Shown: piece after piece, positions 44,701 to 54,514 of the stretch
How the letters are laid out: every line of letters begins with the position of its first letter
How positions within the stretch are numbered: position 1 is the stretch's first letter
NCBI GenBank assembly: GCA_021030905.1
Contig: JAGFMI010000006.1
Span: forward strand, 1,984,001-2,048,000
Reading direction: 5' to 3'
Source: Pyrenula massariospora
Taxonomy: Eukaryota > Ascomycota > Eurotiomycetes > Pyrenulales > Pyrenulaceae
Length of the DNA stretch: 64,000 bases
Notes under the pieces: generated by a model
What the model was told of the DNA's origin: nothing
The model's database searches: none
The model's input: only the letters and a program-made list of their open reading frames with translations
Program-made: the position numbers and the translations under genes

Positions 44701-46119
44701 AGACATACTACATTGTTTTGTAGAACAAGGTATAGATTCTTTATTCATTCGGAAATTCTGGGGAGTTATGTACGAAATATGTACTCTTGATTTTGACGAG
44801 GTTAGTCCATATCTCTTGCATTGTTATTTTCTCTACAATCAAATTTAGCGTTGCACAATGAAAGTCTCTGTCAGATTTCATGTCATTGGCATAATCGGAA
44901 ATCTTTCTCGCTTGGAAATCAGGCTACTTCAATGTTGAATGAAGAACGGTAATCGATATCAGTAACTAACAATACTTAGCTACGAAGTGATGAAGAGGCA
45001 CACGCTATACCAACTGGCAAACGATTCGCAAATGTGATTGATGACGTCAAGAGCACCTCGTCTTCATTTTTCAAGCTCCTTAGCCGGAGAATTCTACGTA
45101 TCGTAGAGGCAGACAACAGCGATCCCTTTCCCTACCAGATTCCAATATCTCTCCTTAACACGCTTCGATACATATTCGCTTTTTACATGGTGGTACTCAA
45201 ACAAAAAGACGTCGAGCATCGTGATCTTGACAGAATTGAGAAAGCGGGTGATTTGATTATCCAGTCCTTGCGGCAGGCTCGACACTCATTGTTCTATGCG
45301 CATAATAAGGCGGCTAACCTGTGGAATCGCGTCGGGGATGAGGCTTTGAATTCTGAAAGCTTGTTCGCACTAATTGTTGAGAACTGCTTGCGGATAGGAG
45401 CGCCTGATAAAGGCCTGTCGGACGATAAACAGTACCTGCTTGAAGTCTTCGACATTGTGGACCTCTACAGTGGCTACGTTTCTTATTTGGTACGTTCCGG
45501 GACTAAAATATCCCTTATTCCTCTAGCGGTGGCCAAAATTGACGAACTCAGATGGTCCAAGCCCGGGATCATGCTCGTTTACGGGTATATGAACACATCA
45601 AACTCGCCGAGGAAGAAGTTAATATCATAGCCCGCATATTGGACGCTCAGGGGAATGTCATCCGGAAGTTCAAAGACCAGACCCATAAAGATGTTAGCCT
45701 ATTAGAAGACAGATCCAAGCGACGCATTTCCGCCAAAATCTACGAGTTGAAAGACGAATTTCAAGAGCTGCAGGAACATCTTGAGACTGCACGATGGGAC
45801 GTGTGTACCATGACTGAGCGTAATGTATGGCTGCAAATGCTGACACTCCCTGTAGGCAACCCAAGCTATCCAGCTGAAGACCGAAGCCAACAACACGGCA
45901 ATCCTCGTCTTCACCACCGTCACGATCATTTTTCTGCCCATGTCTTTTGTGGCGGGGTATTTTGGTATGAATACAATCACAAAGGAGTCTACATCACAAC
46001 AAGAATTCTGGGAGATATCAATCCCAGTGACTGTTGTCATCCTTATTATTGCCCTAATTGTCGCATATTATACCTCATGGATGCCAGTGATTAAGCGAAA
46101 GATGCGGAAATTGGATTGA
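41736..46119 (+). CDS. CorA-like membrane protein with a long disordered insert (nine exons)
   Basis: Member of the large fungal CorA/ZntB-like family; magnesium or other divalent transport is possible but unproven. Exons are 41736-42112, 42160-42199, 42247-42667, 42874-43064, 43116-43389, 43434-44800, 44980-45489, 45552-45800 and 45856-46119. Every phase fits, giving 1230 residues. The N-terminal domain (about residues 130-435) shows HLEKACLEFKEF, VPHLWALLVNN, ETLFTCAPMSFEHL and SPYGLVDADSNEL. Residues about 440-740 are a disordered Ser/Gln/Asp-rich insert with a KGRRRHHRRH basic patch. A helical region then leads to two membrane helices, TAILVFTTVTIIFLPMSFVA and VTVVILIIALIVAYYTSW, separated by the FGMNT signature (GMN at 1180-1182). 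Introns 3 (206 nt) and 6 (179 nt) are long for this window, so an extra small exon is possible. Confidence 0.88.
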
Positions 46120-46517
46120 ACAATTGAATTGTCCGCCTAGATTACATATTTCTATTGTCATGGCGGCATACCTACTGGTCGAGTTTCTCATTGAAAACTT
46201 AAGGTATCTTTCTTTGTCTTTGGACAAAGGTGTGACCATATCAAGCGTTTATGAGAGCAGCGCAGGTGTTGCTAGAGCTCGGCGGAGCCACGTTGGTACA
46301 AAGAAATATAGCCAGCTCGCGTGTGTCGTCTTTGTGCAGTCTGTTTGTGCTATGAGTCTACTTCCGAAATGTCGGAGCTCATCGAAAGCCGCGAATACTT
46401 CTTTTCCTCATTTCAGCCAGCACTTCACGTCTATTCTCACTTCCTTTTCCCCTTAAAGGTTCGACGCTCCACAAAGTTAGCTCGTCTGGTACGACTTGTG
46501 CGCCGTTCAGGAACACG
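46120..46517. other. Intergenic, nothing recognised
   Basis: Short spacer between two tandem + strand genes. An upstream non-coding exon of the next gene is possible but not shown. Confidence 0.4.
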
Positions 46518-48899
46518 ATGTTTGCATACACTACTTCTTCGCTGAAAGATTTAAAAAAGGAGGATCGGATGCTATTGACAGAGGTTCTCAGGAAACGAGA
46601 AAGGGAAGACTACCAGTCATTTTCAAGCCGTGTATCGACCCAGATCTCAAGATTACCTTCTAAGTTGAAGCGGCCTAAATATCTACCATCATCTTTTCTC
46701 ACAGGATATCCACCAATGCCGCTCTGCAAATTCCATAAAAATCTGAACGCGAGGCTGATACACTCCATATTCGAACTCGTGGCTCTTGAGGTTGGATTGC
46801 GCTGCAACAGCCTCGTTGCTTCTGGAAACAAAGTTGAAACAAGGCCACGTGTTCAAGTTCTGGAAATTCGATGGATGCATAGCATGTGGCTCCAACCCGA
46901 AGCTTTTAGGAACACATTCTTCCAGGAACCTGATTCAGCAAAGTGGTCATATCAAGAAAACTGTTGCGAAGCTTGCATGCTTACTCGTATTGGAAGTTGC
47001 CGCGACACGCTTGGTAGGCTTAGAATGCTTCTAATTTCGCGAACAAGAGATGGGTCTTCGACTCACAAACACCCGGGCATCCCTTCCTTACTCCCCTTCG
47101 TAGACGAATGGATCCTTTGGTTGGGCGCCAGCCTTGCGCGGCAACTTATAGGTGAGAGCGGTCGCCTGGGGGCCTATCTGAAGACGGTCCGGAAGAGCAT
47201 TTGGGCTGAGAGGCGCAAAAAGCGGCTCAATAAGGATGCACATATGGCGAGTACCTCCATATTGAGCACGAATCCAGACCCTACGTCCGAGTATAATCGT
47301 AATCAGATCAGACACGCTCAGAGCTATTCACCACCTCCTATTGCTGAAAGCTCGAAGGAACTGCCTTCTGAGGATAACTCGACACATGACAGTGATTCAG
47401 AAGAGGACAGCGATCCCGAGAACAGCATAATCAACGACTATATGGGAAATCGTCCCTATGGCAATCACTACCAGGCGTTAGTCTCTACCCAACATCTACC
47501 GCCTGAAGCAGCAAAAATTAACCAAGATCCGCAGGTCACTTCAGAATGGCAAAAAATCGGCGAAAAGTTTGGGAGCATTTCTTTGCATAATCACCAAAAG
47601 TACGCCGAATACGATGATGCTGGCGAACTGACTCCCAAGCCTCGGGTCCCTCCGAAAGACGATGAAGAGGCTGATAGTGACGGAGAAGGAGAATACGTTC
47701 CTGTGCGCCGAGCTTGGACGAATTCCGAACCATCGCAAACAGAACGGCCGAATCTCCCCCACGCAAACACAACACCAGACCCTACGACAACACCCTCACC
47801 CACGGACGACTCTCGAACAGCCGTCGAAAGATCCCGAGTAGGTTCTTGGGCATCGGTCACCTCTGACCATGAGGACGACTACCTCATCCACGAGGATGAC
47901 ACCGCCTCGGACCGCTCTGCCTACAGAGCTGCACACAACATCTGGGAACAGATGCGCGAGGAAACAATGTACAAGCGCCAAAGCAGCTCGAGCTTTGGAC
48001 TTCAATCAAACATCTCGATTCCCTACCCTGAGCCGTTGAACATCCAAAAGTCCACCCCAGACGACGATGCCGCCTTCGAGAAAGAAAAGACAGCAGCAGC
48101 AGGAGGTTCTCACCTCAAACGCCTACCCTCCGCCCGCAAAATGCCCTACGAAATCCCCCACTTCAACGAAACCGTCTTCCTCTCCTCCCCGCCACCAACC
48201 GCAAGAGCAACAATGCAGCTCTCCCACCAGAACCTCGCCGACTTCAACGACAGATTTGGCTTTGAACCGCATGGAGCAGAGGAGTCGGTCTCGGCCGAAG
48301 AACGCGCCGAGAGCTACCGGAGCAGCCTGCTACACTTCCCCTCGACCACGAGCTTCGCCCAGGTCAGTCCGAAGACGGTCCCGCCAAGGGAGCGAGCTCG
48401 GCGACAGAGATCGAAGAAGGAGCTCGACCGGCAGGCGTCGCGGAGGAAGCTGGAGGGGGAGCCCGAGAGGCGCGTAAGGGGCGGGTCGATGATGGTCAGT
48501 CCGAAGAGCTTCCCTCCTCCTCCGCCGGCGGCGGAGGTTCCGCAGATCTACATCCAGCGCCAGGATGCGGATACCAATACAGACACAACCGGAACAAGGA
48601 GTGGGAAGGGAAAGGAGTATGCGTTTCTGCACGCCCCTCCCCGTCCAGCACACAATGCTCCCTCCTCCTCCAGGACTCATACTACAAGGACGCGCAAGAA
48701 GCGCCCCGCCCCGATCCACGTCCCCCCTCACCCTCACAACCAGAATACTCAAAACAGCAACGGTAGTCCCCGGCGCTGTCTGACGACGTGCGAGGACGAA
48801 GACGAAGACGGCGAGACGACGCCGCGGCAGGCGGTGTATGGGGCTGGTGGTGACGACAAGGGGAATCGGGAGACGAGGTGGTCGCTTTTTTATGCCTGA
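46518..48899 (+). CDS. Fungus-specific protein of unknown function
   Basis: One exon, 793 residues. The N-terminal 250 residues look conserved and folded: KKEDRMLLTEVLRKRERED, PSSFLTGYPPMPLCKFH, LNARLIHSIFELVALEVGL, VQVLEIRWMHSMWL and CCEACMLTRIGSCRDTLGRL. I recall this arrangement from uncharacterised proteins of other filamentous ascomycetes, with no assigned function. The paired cysteines (CCEAC) and CKFH could bind a metal. The remaining 540 residues are disordered, with acidic tracts (DSDSEEDSDPEN, DEEADSDGEGEY) and basic, Pro-rich stretches towards the end. The coding strand alternates twice between C-rich and G-rich blocks after 48100, which explains the composition of the tail. No signal peptide or membrane helix. 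Confidence 0.85.
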   Translation: MFAYTTSSLKDLKKEDRMLLTEVLRKREREDYQSFSSRVSTQISRLPSKLKRPKYLPSSFLTGYPPMPLCKFHKNLNARLIHSIFELVALEVGLRCNSLVASGNKVETRPRVQVLEIRWMHSMWLQPEAFRNTFFQEPDSAKWSYQENCCEACMLTRIGSCRDTLGRLRMLLISRTRDGSSTHKHPGIPSLLPFVDEWILWLGASLARQLIGESGRLGAYLKTVRKSIWAERRKKRLNKDAHMASTSILSTNPDPTSEYNRNQIRHAQSYSPPPIAESSKELPSEDNSTHDSDSEEDSDPENSIINDYMGNRPYGNHYQALVSTQHLPPEAAKINQDPQVTSEWQKIGEKFGSISLHNHQKYAEYDDAGELTPKPRVPPKDDEEADSDGEGEYVPVRRAWTNSEPSQTERPNLPHANTTPDPTTTPSPTDDSRTAVERSRVGSWASVTSDHEDDYLIHEDDTASDRSAYRAAHNIWEQMREETMYKRQSSSSFGLQSNISIPYPEPLNIQKSTPDDDAAFEKEKTAAAGGSHLKRLPSARKMPYEIPHFNETVFLSSPPPTARATMQLSHQNLADFNDRFGFEPHGAEESVSAEERAESYRSSLLHFPSTTSFAQVSPKTVPPRERARRQRSKKELDRQASRRKLEGEPERRVRGGSMMVSPKSFPPPPPAAEVPQIYIQRQDADTNTDTTGTRSGKGKEYAFLHAPPRPAHNAPSSSRTHTTRTRKKRPAPIHVPPHPHNQNTQNSNGSPRRCLTTCEDEDEDGETTPRQAVYGAGGDDKGNRETRWSLFYA

Positions 48900-49682
48900 G
48901 TGCTTGGGCACGGACGGGGAATGGTGAGTAAACGAAACCGCGCGGCATAGCCTTTGAGTATGTGGAAGGAGTTCGAGTACTAGTTAGATGGGAAAATGGG
49001 GCGGATTTTTGTGGTTGGGGCTTGGTGTATAGTTTTAACCACTGTCAAATTTATAATATATTCTATTGAAGACTTTGGAGTTGTGTGCTTGATCGATGGT
49101 AAGCTTGGTCTGGTCAATGTCAGTGCTCGCGGATGCCCTCTAAGTGCAGCAGTGTCGCTATTTCTCGCTCCTGGCTTTGGGCTTGGGCATGTGATGGCTT
49201 GAAAGGTGCGCAGGGGGGGAAATAGGATTTTTGGAAACAGTTTGGTAGGGAACAGCATTGTATTGTACAGCGTACTACATTCAGGATGGGGTTCTTTTGA
49301 GAAGAGTCACTTTCAAATACCTGGTCCAGTCAGCTTCATTATACCTTAGAGGGAACGGTTCTCTTGGATTTGTGATGTAGGTAGGAAAATTGTTTCGCAA
49401 AGTACCTCCCAACTACTAGTGCGCAGAAAGTCACTTGGGTAACTACGAAACACTTATCACAAGAGTGCAAAGCGGATTGCCTCAGTATTATTATGCTCGT
49501 TCGCTTGAGTACATGCCAAAAACACGATGTCCATCCCACCCGACCGACCCGAAACCTTTGCAGGCTAGAATATGTGATGTAATAAGGTAGAGCGAATGCT
49601 ACACAAAGTCTCCGAATTGAACGCACACAACAGCGTCATTACCCATCACCCATCACCACATCATGCAATACCCCGCCCCCTC
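48900..49682. other. Convergent 3' flanks
   Basis: Between two convergent genes. AT-rich parts near 49020-49080. No gene or RNA feature supported. Confidence 0.45.
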
Positions 49683-51053
49683 TCAAGTGCATGTATTGCT
49701 CGCGATCCCCGTGACTCTCTCCCTCAAGCCCCGTAGACTATCACTCTTGGGGTCGATGCTCGCCCGTTTCATTCTCCGAGCACTTCTCATGAGGGACTGC
49801 CGAGCCTCCCATTCCTCGGCGATCTCTTCCTGAAGAACCTGTGCGCCGTTGTGGTCGGACTCATGGACGACTTGTTTTTGTGAATCTCTGGCCTGCTCTT
49901 TCGCCCGGGCGATGTCGATCGCTGGGCTGTTCGTGACAGGGGCCTTCTTCATCTCTTCGTCGACATCGACTTGCTTCTGCGCCGATAGTCGCGATCGCTC
50001 GTAGCGGGCGGAAACATCGCCTCCTGTCCACGCTGTGCCTAGGACGCGGTCCCAGAATGTTGAGAAGGGCTGTGAGAAGTTCGTTTTGATCCCCCAGCTC
50101 TGATGGTGCACATCGTGGTACGCGGCATTGTTGTTTGTGAAATGCTGGAGCGGGTCCCAGGGAAATTTGTAACCGCAGTGGTCATCGACGGTTTTGATGG
50201 TCGAGGCGGTGAAGAAGATCATACCCTGACGGGTGGTCATGCCCGTGGCCAGGTAGGCGAGGCCGCCGCCAAGGGTGTCAAGGATAAAGCCTTCGATGGG
50301 GTGATTGTAGAGTGCGCCGTACGCGTAAGGGACGTAGAGGCGGTGGTGCCGGGAGTGGAGGGTCGTGTAGAGCCATTTATTCATGTGCATGCCACGGTGG
50401 AGGAAGTATTGCCAGGTGTCGATAAAGGCGGCTCCAATGAAGAATTGAAGGGCGGGGATAAGGAGCCAGTAGATTGCTTTTCCTGCCAATAGCTCCCATG
50501 ACGCGAAAGCTGGTGCTAAGACTTCTTGTCCCTGGGTCGTGATAACGCTCTGAACAAGGCCAGGGTAATTTCCTCCATTGAGTATACCGCCCAGTATTGG
50601 ATAAGAGCCCATTATCCCACCAGCAAGCTTCGATGAATCAAGACCAAGTATTCCCAATGCATACGGTATCGCCTTTTGTGCTCTTCGGATCCTCTGCGCC
50701 CAGACCATCTCGTCATATCTTTCTTGTCCCATCATCTCCGGAGGATCCATCATCCCAAGCCCGATACCAAACGCGGTTTGCACCACTTGTTGGATGAGGA
50801 CATCCCTGAAGACTTCGTATCTCGTGACATGATTCCGCTTCAGAACTTCGGCTGGTGTGTGGAGCCTGTACCGCGAGCATAGATCGTAGACATCGAAGAT
50901 GTGAAAGAACAGCGAAACGCCCCAGTATGCAATTAGTGGTGCAACCATTTGAAGGACATTGTCGGACACGCCAGAAATGAGGGAAGGCAGAGGCGTAAGG
51001 GTGTAGTCTGGGAGAGGAGGAAGATCAAAGGTGGCAGAACTGTTGGACATCAT
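49683..51053 (-). CDS. sur2: SUR2-type sphinganine C4-hydroxylase
   Basis: Di-iron ER membrane enzyme that hydroxylates dihydrosphingosine or dihydroceramide to make phytosphingosine. One exon, 456 residues from the ATG of MMSNSSATFDLPPLPDY. The frame runs 39 codons further upstream, but the family normally starts near this NATF/LPPLPDYTLTPLP segment. Signature segments are YRLHTPAEVLKRNHVTRYE, the histidine boxes FLHRGMH, LHSRHHRLYVPYAYG and HDVHHQ, and the spacer YNHPIEGF. Also present is DDHCGYKFPWDPLQ. Four hydrophobic stretches fit membrane insertion. The last 110 residues are a polar extension beyond yeast Sur2, with EEEIAEEWEARQ-like helical content. Transcribed divergently from TCTP with a roughly 0.5 kb shared promoter. 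Confidence 0.96.
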   Translation of the reverse strand: MMSNSSATFDLPPLPDYTLTPLPSLISGVSDNVLQMVAPLIAYWGVSLFFHIFDVYDLCSRYRLHTPAEVLKRNHVTRYEVFRDVLIQQVVQTAFGIGLGMMDPPEMMGQERYDEMVWAQRIRRAQKAIPYALGILGLDSSKLAGGIMGSYPILGGILNGGNYPGLVQSVITTQGQEVLAPAFASWELLAGKAIYWLLIPALQFFIGAAFIDTWQYFLHRGMHMNKWLYTTLHSRHHRLYVPYAYGALYNHPIEGFILDTLGGGLAYLATGMTTRQGMIFFTASTIKTVDDHCGYKFPWDPLQHFTNNNAAYHDVHHQSWGIKTNFSQPFSTFWDRVLGTAWTGGDVSARYERSRLSAQKQVDVDEEMKKAPVTNSPAIDIARAKEQARDSQKQVVHESDHNGAQVLQEEIAEEWEARQSLMRSARRMKRASIDPKSDSLRGLRERVTGIASNTCT

Positions 51054-51565
51054 CAAGTAATGCAATGTTGGAACCGGAAGTGGCGGGACTTGGAAGAATG
51101 GAGCTTCTGCTGCTCGCACGCTCCGGAGCGAGATCAATTGAGACGGTTCACGAAATGTAGATAATGCCAAAGGAGTGTATCAGGTAAGGAAAATGGAAAA
51201 GGAAGGAGTGACCTGAAAAGAAGAGGGTATGGAGGCTGAGGACGTACAGACCCTTTACAGCCCAGCTGAGAGAAAATGTAATCTCACAGTCTCGCTCCTG
51301 GCCCCAGGGTCCAAACGCCCAGAGCCGAGATCGCGCCGGCCGCCTCCGTCATCGCTCAGTCGGAACGTTAGTCCAGATCAGTCCTAGCCCCAGTTGGCGG
51401 AGAAAGTCCCCCCACCACGAAATTTACAGCCAAAAATATCTACCTCAGAACCTCCGCCTGACAAAATACACTCCCATTCTTTTGGTTAATCGCAGAGCCC
51501 ACGCAGCGCATTCTTTACCTTTGATCCCCTTCCTCCTCCTTGTCATATTTCTCTCATCTCTCAAA
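51054..51565. promoter_or_regulatory. Shared divergent promoter of sur2 and TCTP
   Basis: About 510 bases separate the two start codons. The 70 bases before the TCTP ATG are strongly pyrimidine-rich (CCTTCCTCCTCCTTG, TTTCTCTCATCTCTC), as in leaders of translation-linked genes. On the other side lies the sur2 leader. If translation of sur2 begins further upstream (to 51170), the shared region shrinks to about 400 bases. Confidence 0.5.
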
Positions 51566-52279
51566 ATGATTATCTACAGGGTCAGTATTGCCAGCCGCTA
51601 TTGCCGCCTTTCTCTCTGCCCCGCCCTCAACCCCGCTGATGAAATGAACAGGACATCACCTCCAAGGACGAGATTCTCTCCGACACCTTCAAGATTATCG
51701 ACATTGGAGATGGCTTATGGGAGGTCGACTGCCGCCACGTAATCAAGGGAGCTGATAACTTCGGTGAGAAAGCGCCAAAGAGTATCGCAATCAGTCGCAA
51801 GGATGTCACTAAGAAGATACAATTTATAGTGCTTGAAGGCGCCAACCCATCCGCTGAAGGCGAAGACGCGGAAGAAGGTGGCGGTGATGGTACTTCGACG
51901 CGAGTTCTCGACATTGAAGACCAATTTCGATTGAACAAGATCGAAGGGAAACCCTCCAAGAAAGCGTTCCAGGGCGAGATCAAGAGTATGCGGCAGAATT
52001 ACGTTCAGCTCTTCCCCTACTGACAGTCTGGTAGAGTATGTCAAGAAAGTGCTCGAGAAGCTGAAAGAGAGCGGTGCCTCTGAGGAGAAAATTAAGGACT
52101 TCCAGGGAAGCGCTGCTGCCGCGGTCAAGAAGATCTTGGGTAACTATGACAACTACGATATGTACATGGGCGAGTCGATGGAAGAAGATTCAATGTACGT
52201 GTTAGTGGACTTCCGCGAAGATGGCGTTACGCCGTATGCGACAGTTTGGAAGCATGGTCTGGAAGAGTACAAGGTATAA
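51566..52279 (+). CDS. TCTP, translationally controlled tumour protein homolog
   Basis: Small conserved cytoplasmic protein associated with ribosomes, growth control and microtubules (Tma19 in yeast). Exons 51566-51580, 51652-51763, 51830-51985 and 52035-52279 give 175 residues, close to the family length. The introns are 71, 66 and 49 nt, each with an AG acceptor after CTGATG-, CACTAAG- or CTGAC-like branch regions. The first coding exon is only 15 nt (MIIYR). It joins DITSKDEILSDTFKI, the usual TCTP start. Later landmarks are DGLWEVDCRHVIKG, GANPSAEGEDAEEG, RVLDIEDQFRLNKIEG, and the end MYVLVDFREDGVTPYATVWK. Read-through of intron 2 would also stay open, so intron retention is possible, but the spliced form matches the family better. 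Confidence 0.95.
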
Positions 52280-52603
52280 TTAGTCAGACGACCAGATAGA
52301 CTTCGAGGGGAGAAAAATAAGTTGTCAGGATTCTAGTACAACAAGGCGTTAAGAATCTTCCAATGTTATTATTCGATGTTGTCCTACTTACATCCGCAAA
52401 TGTCGGATTTTATTTCAATGCTCAGGATCACGAGCATTCCTAGATAAAGGGTCAAAGATCAATGCAATGTCCTTTATTCTCGTCATAAAATGGAATTCGT
52501 GTATCCGTTATTAACCACCAATATACGCGCTCAGAGTAGCCAAGGTATCCTAGCATATACTCCCAGATTGTACTTTCCACACTCCACAATCCACGACCCG
52601 CCA
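52280..52603. other. Convergent 3' flanks
   Basis: Short AT-rich region between TCTP and the sedolisin gene. Nothing recognised. Confidence 0.45.
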
Positions 52604-54514
52604 TCACGGCAGTTTCATGAAGACGTCCAACAATCTCTTATAGCGTGGCGTCCCGAGCCCTGTCACCGGATCCCATCCCTCCACCGCCTGGAATCCCTGC
52701 GTCTCACAACCTGGGTTATTGCCTTCTACCACATCCCTGAACGCCTCTGGATGCTGGTACAGCACTGGATTCAGGAACCCAACTGCCTTCTTCCCCACCT
52801 TCGCCCGCTCTTCATTGATCAATGTGATCAACGCCCCAAAAGCCGGTGCACTGGCGCTGGTCCCACTGATAGGGAGAAACTCACCATTGATGGCGGTGGC
52901 GTAGTCCTGCCCATTGAAGGAGACATCAGGATAGCCACGGGAGGTCTGTGAGGTGTTGTAAACGGAGGAATTATACGGCGGGAGATGGTTCGCGAAGTAC
53001 TCCGCCAGCGCGGCCTTCTGATAGTCGGGTGCGCCGAAATAATTCGAGAACCCTCCAGCGGTGGGAAACGCGGTCGTCGCGATCTCGAGATCGTGCACGC
53101 TGTTCCCCGGCTTGATGGCCGTCCCGCCGACCGAAGTCACCCACGGACAGACGCTCGGGTACATCGGGTTGAAGCGGCCGGCTCCTCGCACCGGCGCGCC
53201 AGTGGGCCCAATGCATGTGCCCCTGTTACCAGCGACGCCGCTGTCGCCGGCGGAGAACAGCACGCTGATACCCATGAGCCCGAGTTTCATGTACTCGTCG
53301 CATTGACGGGCTTCGTAGAAGAGCGAGCGGTCGTTCTCGCTGCTTCCGTACGATACGGAGATGACGGATGTCACGGGGACAGTGCCGCAGTCAGGCGTGT
53401 TGTTGTAGTAGCCAGTTAGGTTCTGTCCTGGGTAAGTGTAATCTGGAATGTCGGGGTAGTGGGCGTCAAAATCTTTGTCATCGCCGCCCTTGTAGGTGCA
53501 GTAAGAGGCATCAAGTGCATCGAGGAAGTTGTTGTTCGTTGCTGCGTCACCAGCATTCGCGTCACCGACTTGGTAGAGGGTTACTTGTTGTGGGTGGACC
53601 AGGGAGGTGGCATATTCGAGATCTAAGTCGCTCTCTGAAGGATCGGTCTGATGGGATGTAGGGTCGTAGAAGCCGCCGTCGATTGCTTCAAATTTTGGCG
53701 GAGTGCCAACTGGAACGTTGGTAGCGTATGTGGAGTAAAAGAAGTCAAGGTCAGACTGCTTGTAATTTTGTACGGGGGAGAACTCGACGATTCCGTAAGA
53801 GCTGATATTGAGCGAACCTTCTGGCATACCGTAAAGGGCCCGGATACAGGCAGGAGTGATTTGCTGGCTGCAGTTTGATAGAGATCTGAAGTCTGGGTTT
53901 GTGATTGGAGGGCCAACCACCGGGAGGATACGAGTCCACCAAGAAGGTCTATCATGTACGTCACGCTTCAATGACAGATCATGGTTGATGGTCGGGGTAA
54001 CGAAGTCTATGTGCTCTTGCAGATGCTCTGGAAGAGAATACTCGTCACAAGACAAGCTCGTCCCCCCATCTTCATGCTCATACACATGGTACGTTGTCTG
54101 CAAGAGCGTCTCAAGCTGACCCAGACTCGTTTCAAAAGAGACAGAGTTGCGGCCTTTGGAGAGCTGTAGCGGCCCTTCAATATGGATCCTGAGCCAGTCA
54201 CGAACACTCTCAAGGCTTTGACGGCTGGGAGAAAAGGCTTTAGCAACTTCTGCTTTAGTCCAATGCCTGCCATAATTTTTTGAAGAGGGATCGCTAATTT
54301 CAAGCAACGCAGAACGACCCCAGTCGAGGTCGTTCTGTTTCAAGGCGACTGTTACTGGCACCGCAATTGAAGGCGATGGCCTATTGAGGCTCCTCCGGAG
54401 AACATGCCCGCCGTTTCGTCTCTCGTGCACCCGGTAGTTAATCGCAGGAAGGGCATCAATGCAAAGGACCAAAGATGAAACGAACAAGCACACTAGAAAT
54501 TGAAAGTACAACAT
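52604..54514 (-). CDS. Secreted sedolisin (S53) serine-carboxyl protease
   Basis: Acid protease or tripeptidyl-peptidase made as a secreted proenzyme. One exon, 636 residues. I start at MLYFQFLVCLFVSSLVLCID, a good signal peptide; the longer frame begins with TTG. The activation domain follows (VTVALKQNDLDWGRSALLEI, PSSKNYGRHWTKAEVAKAF, LLQTTYHVYEHEDGG). The catalytic set is complete: the Glu/Asp pair in ESDLDLEYATS, the oxyanion Asp in FSAGDSGVAG, and the Ser in SGTSASAPAFG. The calcium site appears as FRDVVEGNNPGC and GWDPVTGLGTPR near the end. Several N-x-S/T sites are present. Similar to fungal SedB-SedD-type enzymes; exo versus endo activity is not decidable here. Confidence 0.95.
   Translation of the reverse strand: MLYFQFLVCLFVSSLVLCIDALPAINYRVHERRNGGHVLRRSLNRPSPSIAVPVTVALKQNDLDWGRSALLEISDPSSKNYGRHWTKAEVAKAFSPSRQSLESVRDWLRIHIEGPLQLSKGRNSVSFETSLGQLETLLQTTYHVYEHEDGGTSLSCDEYSLPEHLQEHIDFVTPTINHDLSLKRDVHDRPSWWTRILPVVGPPITNPDFRSLSNCSQQITPACIRALYGMPEGSLNISSYGIVEFSPVQNYKQSDLDFFYSTYATNVPVGTPPKFEAIDGGFYDPTSHQTDPSESDLDLEYATSLVHPQQVTLYQVGDANAGDAATNNNFLDALDASYCTYKGGDDKDFDAHYPDIPDYTYPGQNLTGYYNNTPDCGTVPVTSVISVSYGSSENDRSLFYEARQCDEYMKLGLMGISVLFSAGDSGVAGNRGTCIGPTGAPVRGAGRFNPMYPSVCPWVTSVGGTAIKPGNSVHDLEIATTAFPTAGGFSNYFGAPDYQKAALAEYFANHLPPYNSSVYNTSQTSRGYPDVSFNGQDYATAINGEFLPISGTSASAPAFGALITLINEERAKVGKKAVGFLNPVLYQHPEAFRDVVEGNNPGCETQGFQAVEGWDPVTGLGTPRYKRLLDVFMKLP

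Noticed and set aside
51829-52023. Separate short gene within the TCTP locus
   Set aside because: The frame is TCTP exon 3 running into an intron; the spliced model matches the family.
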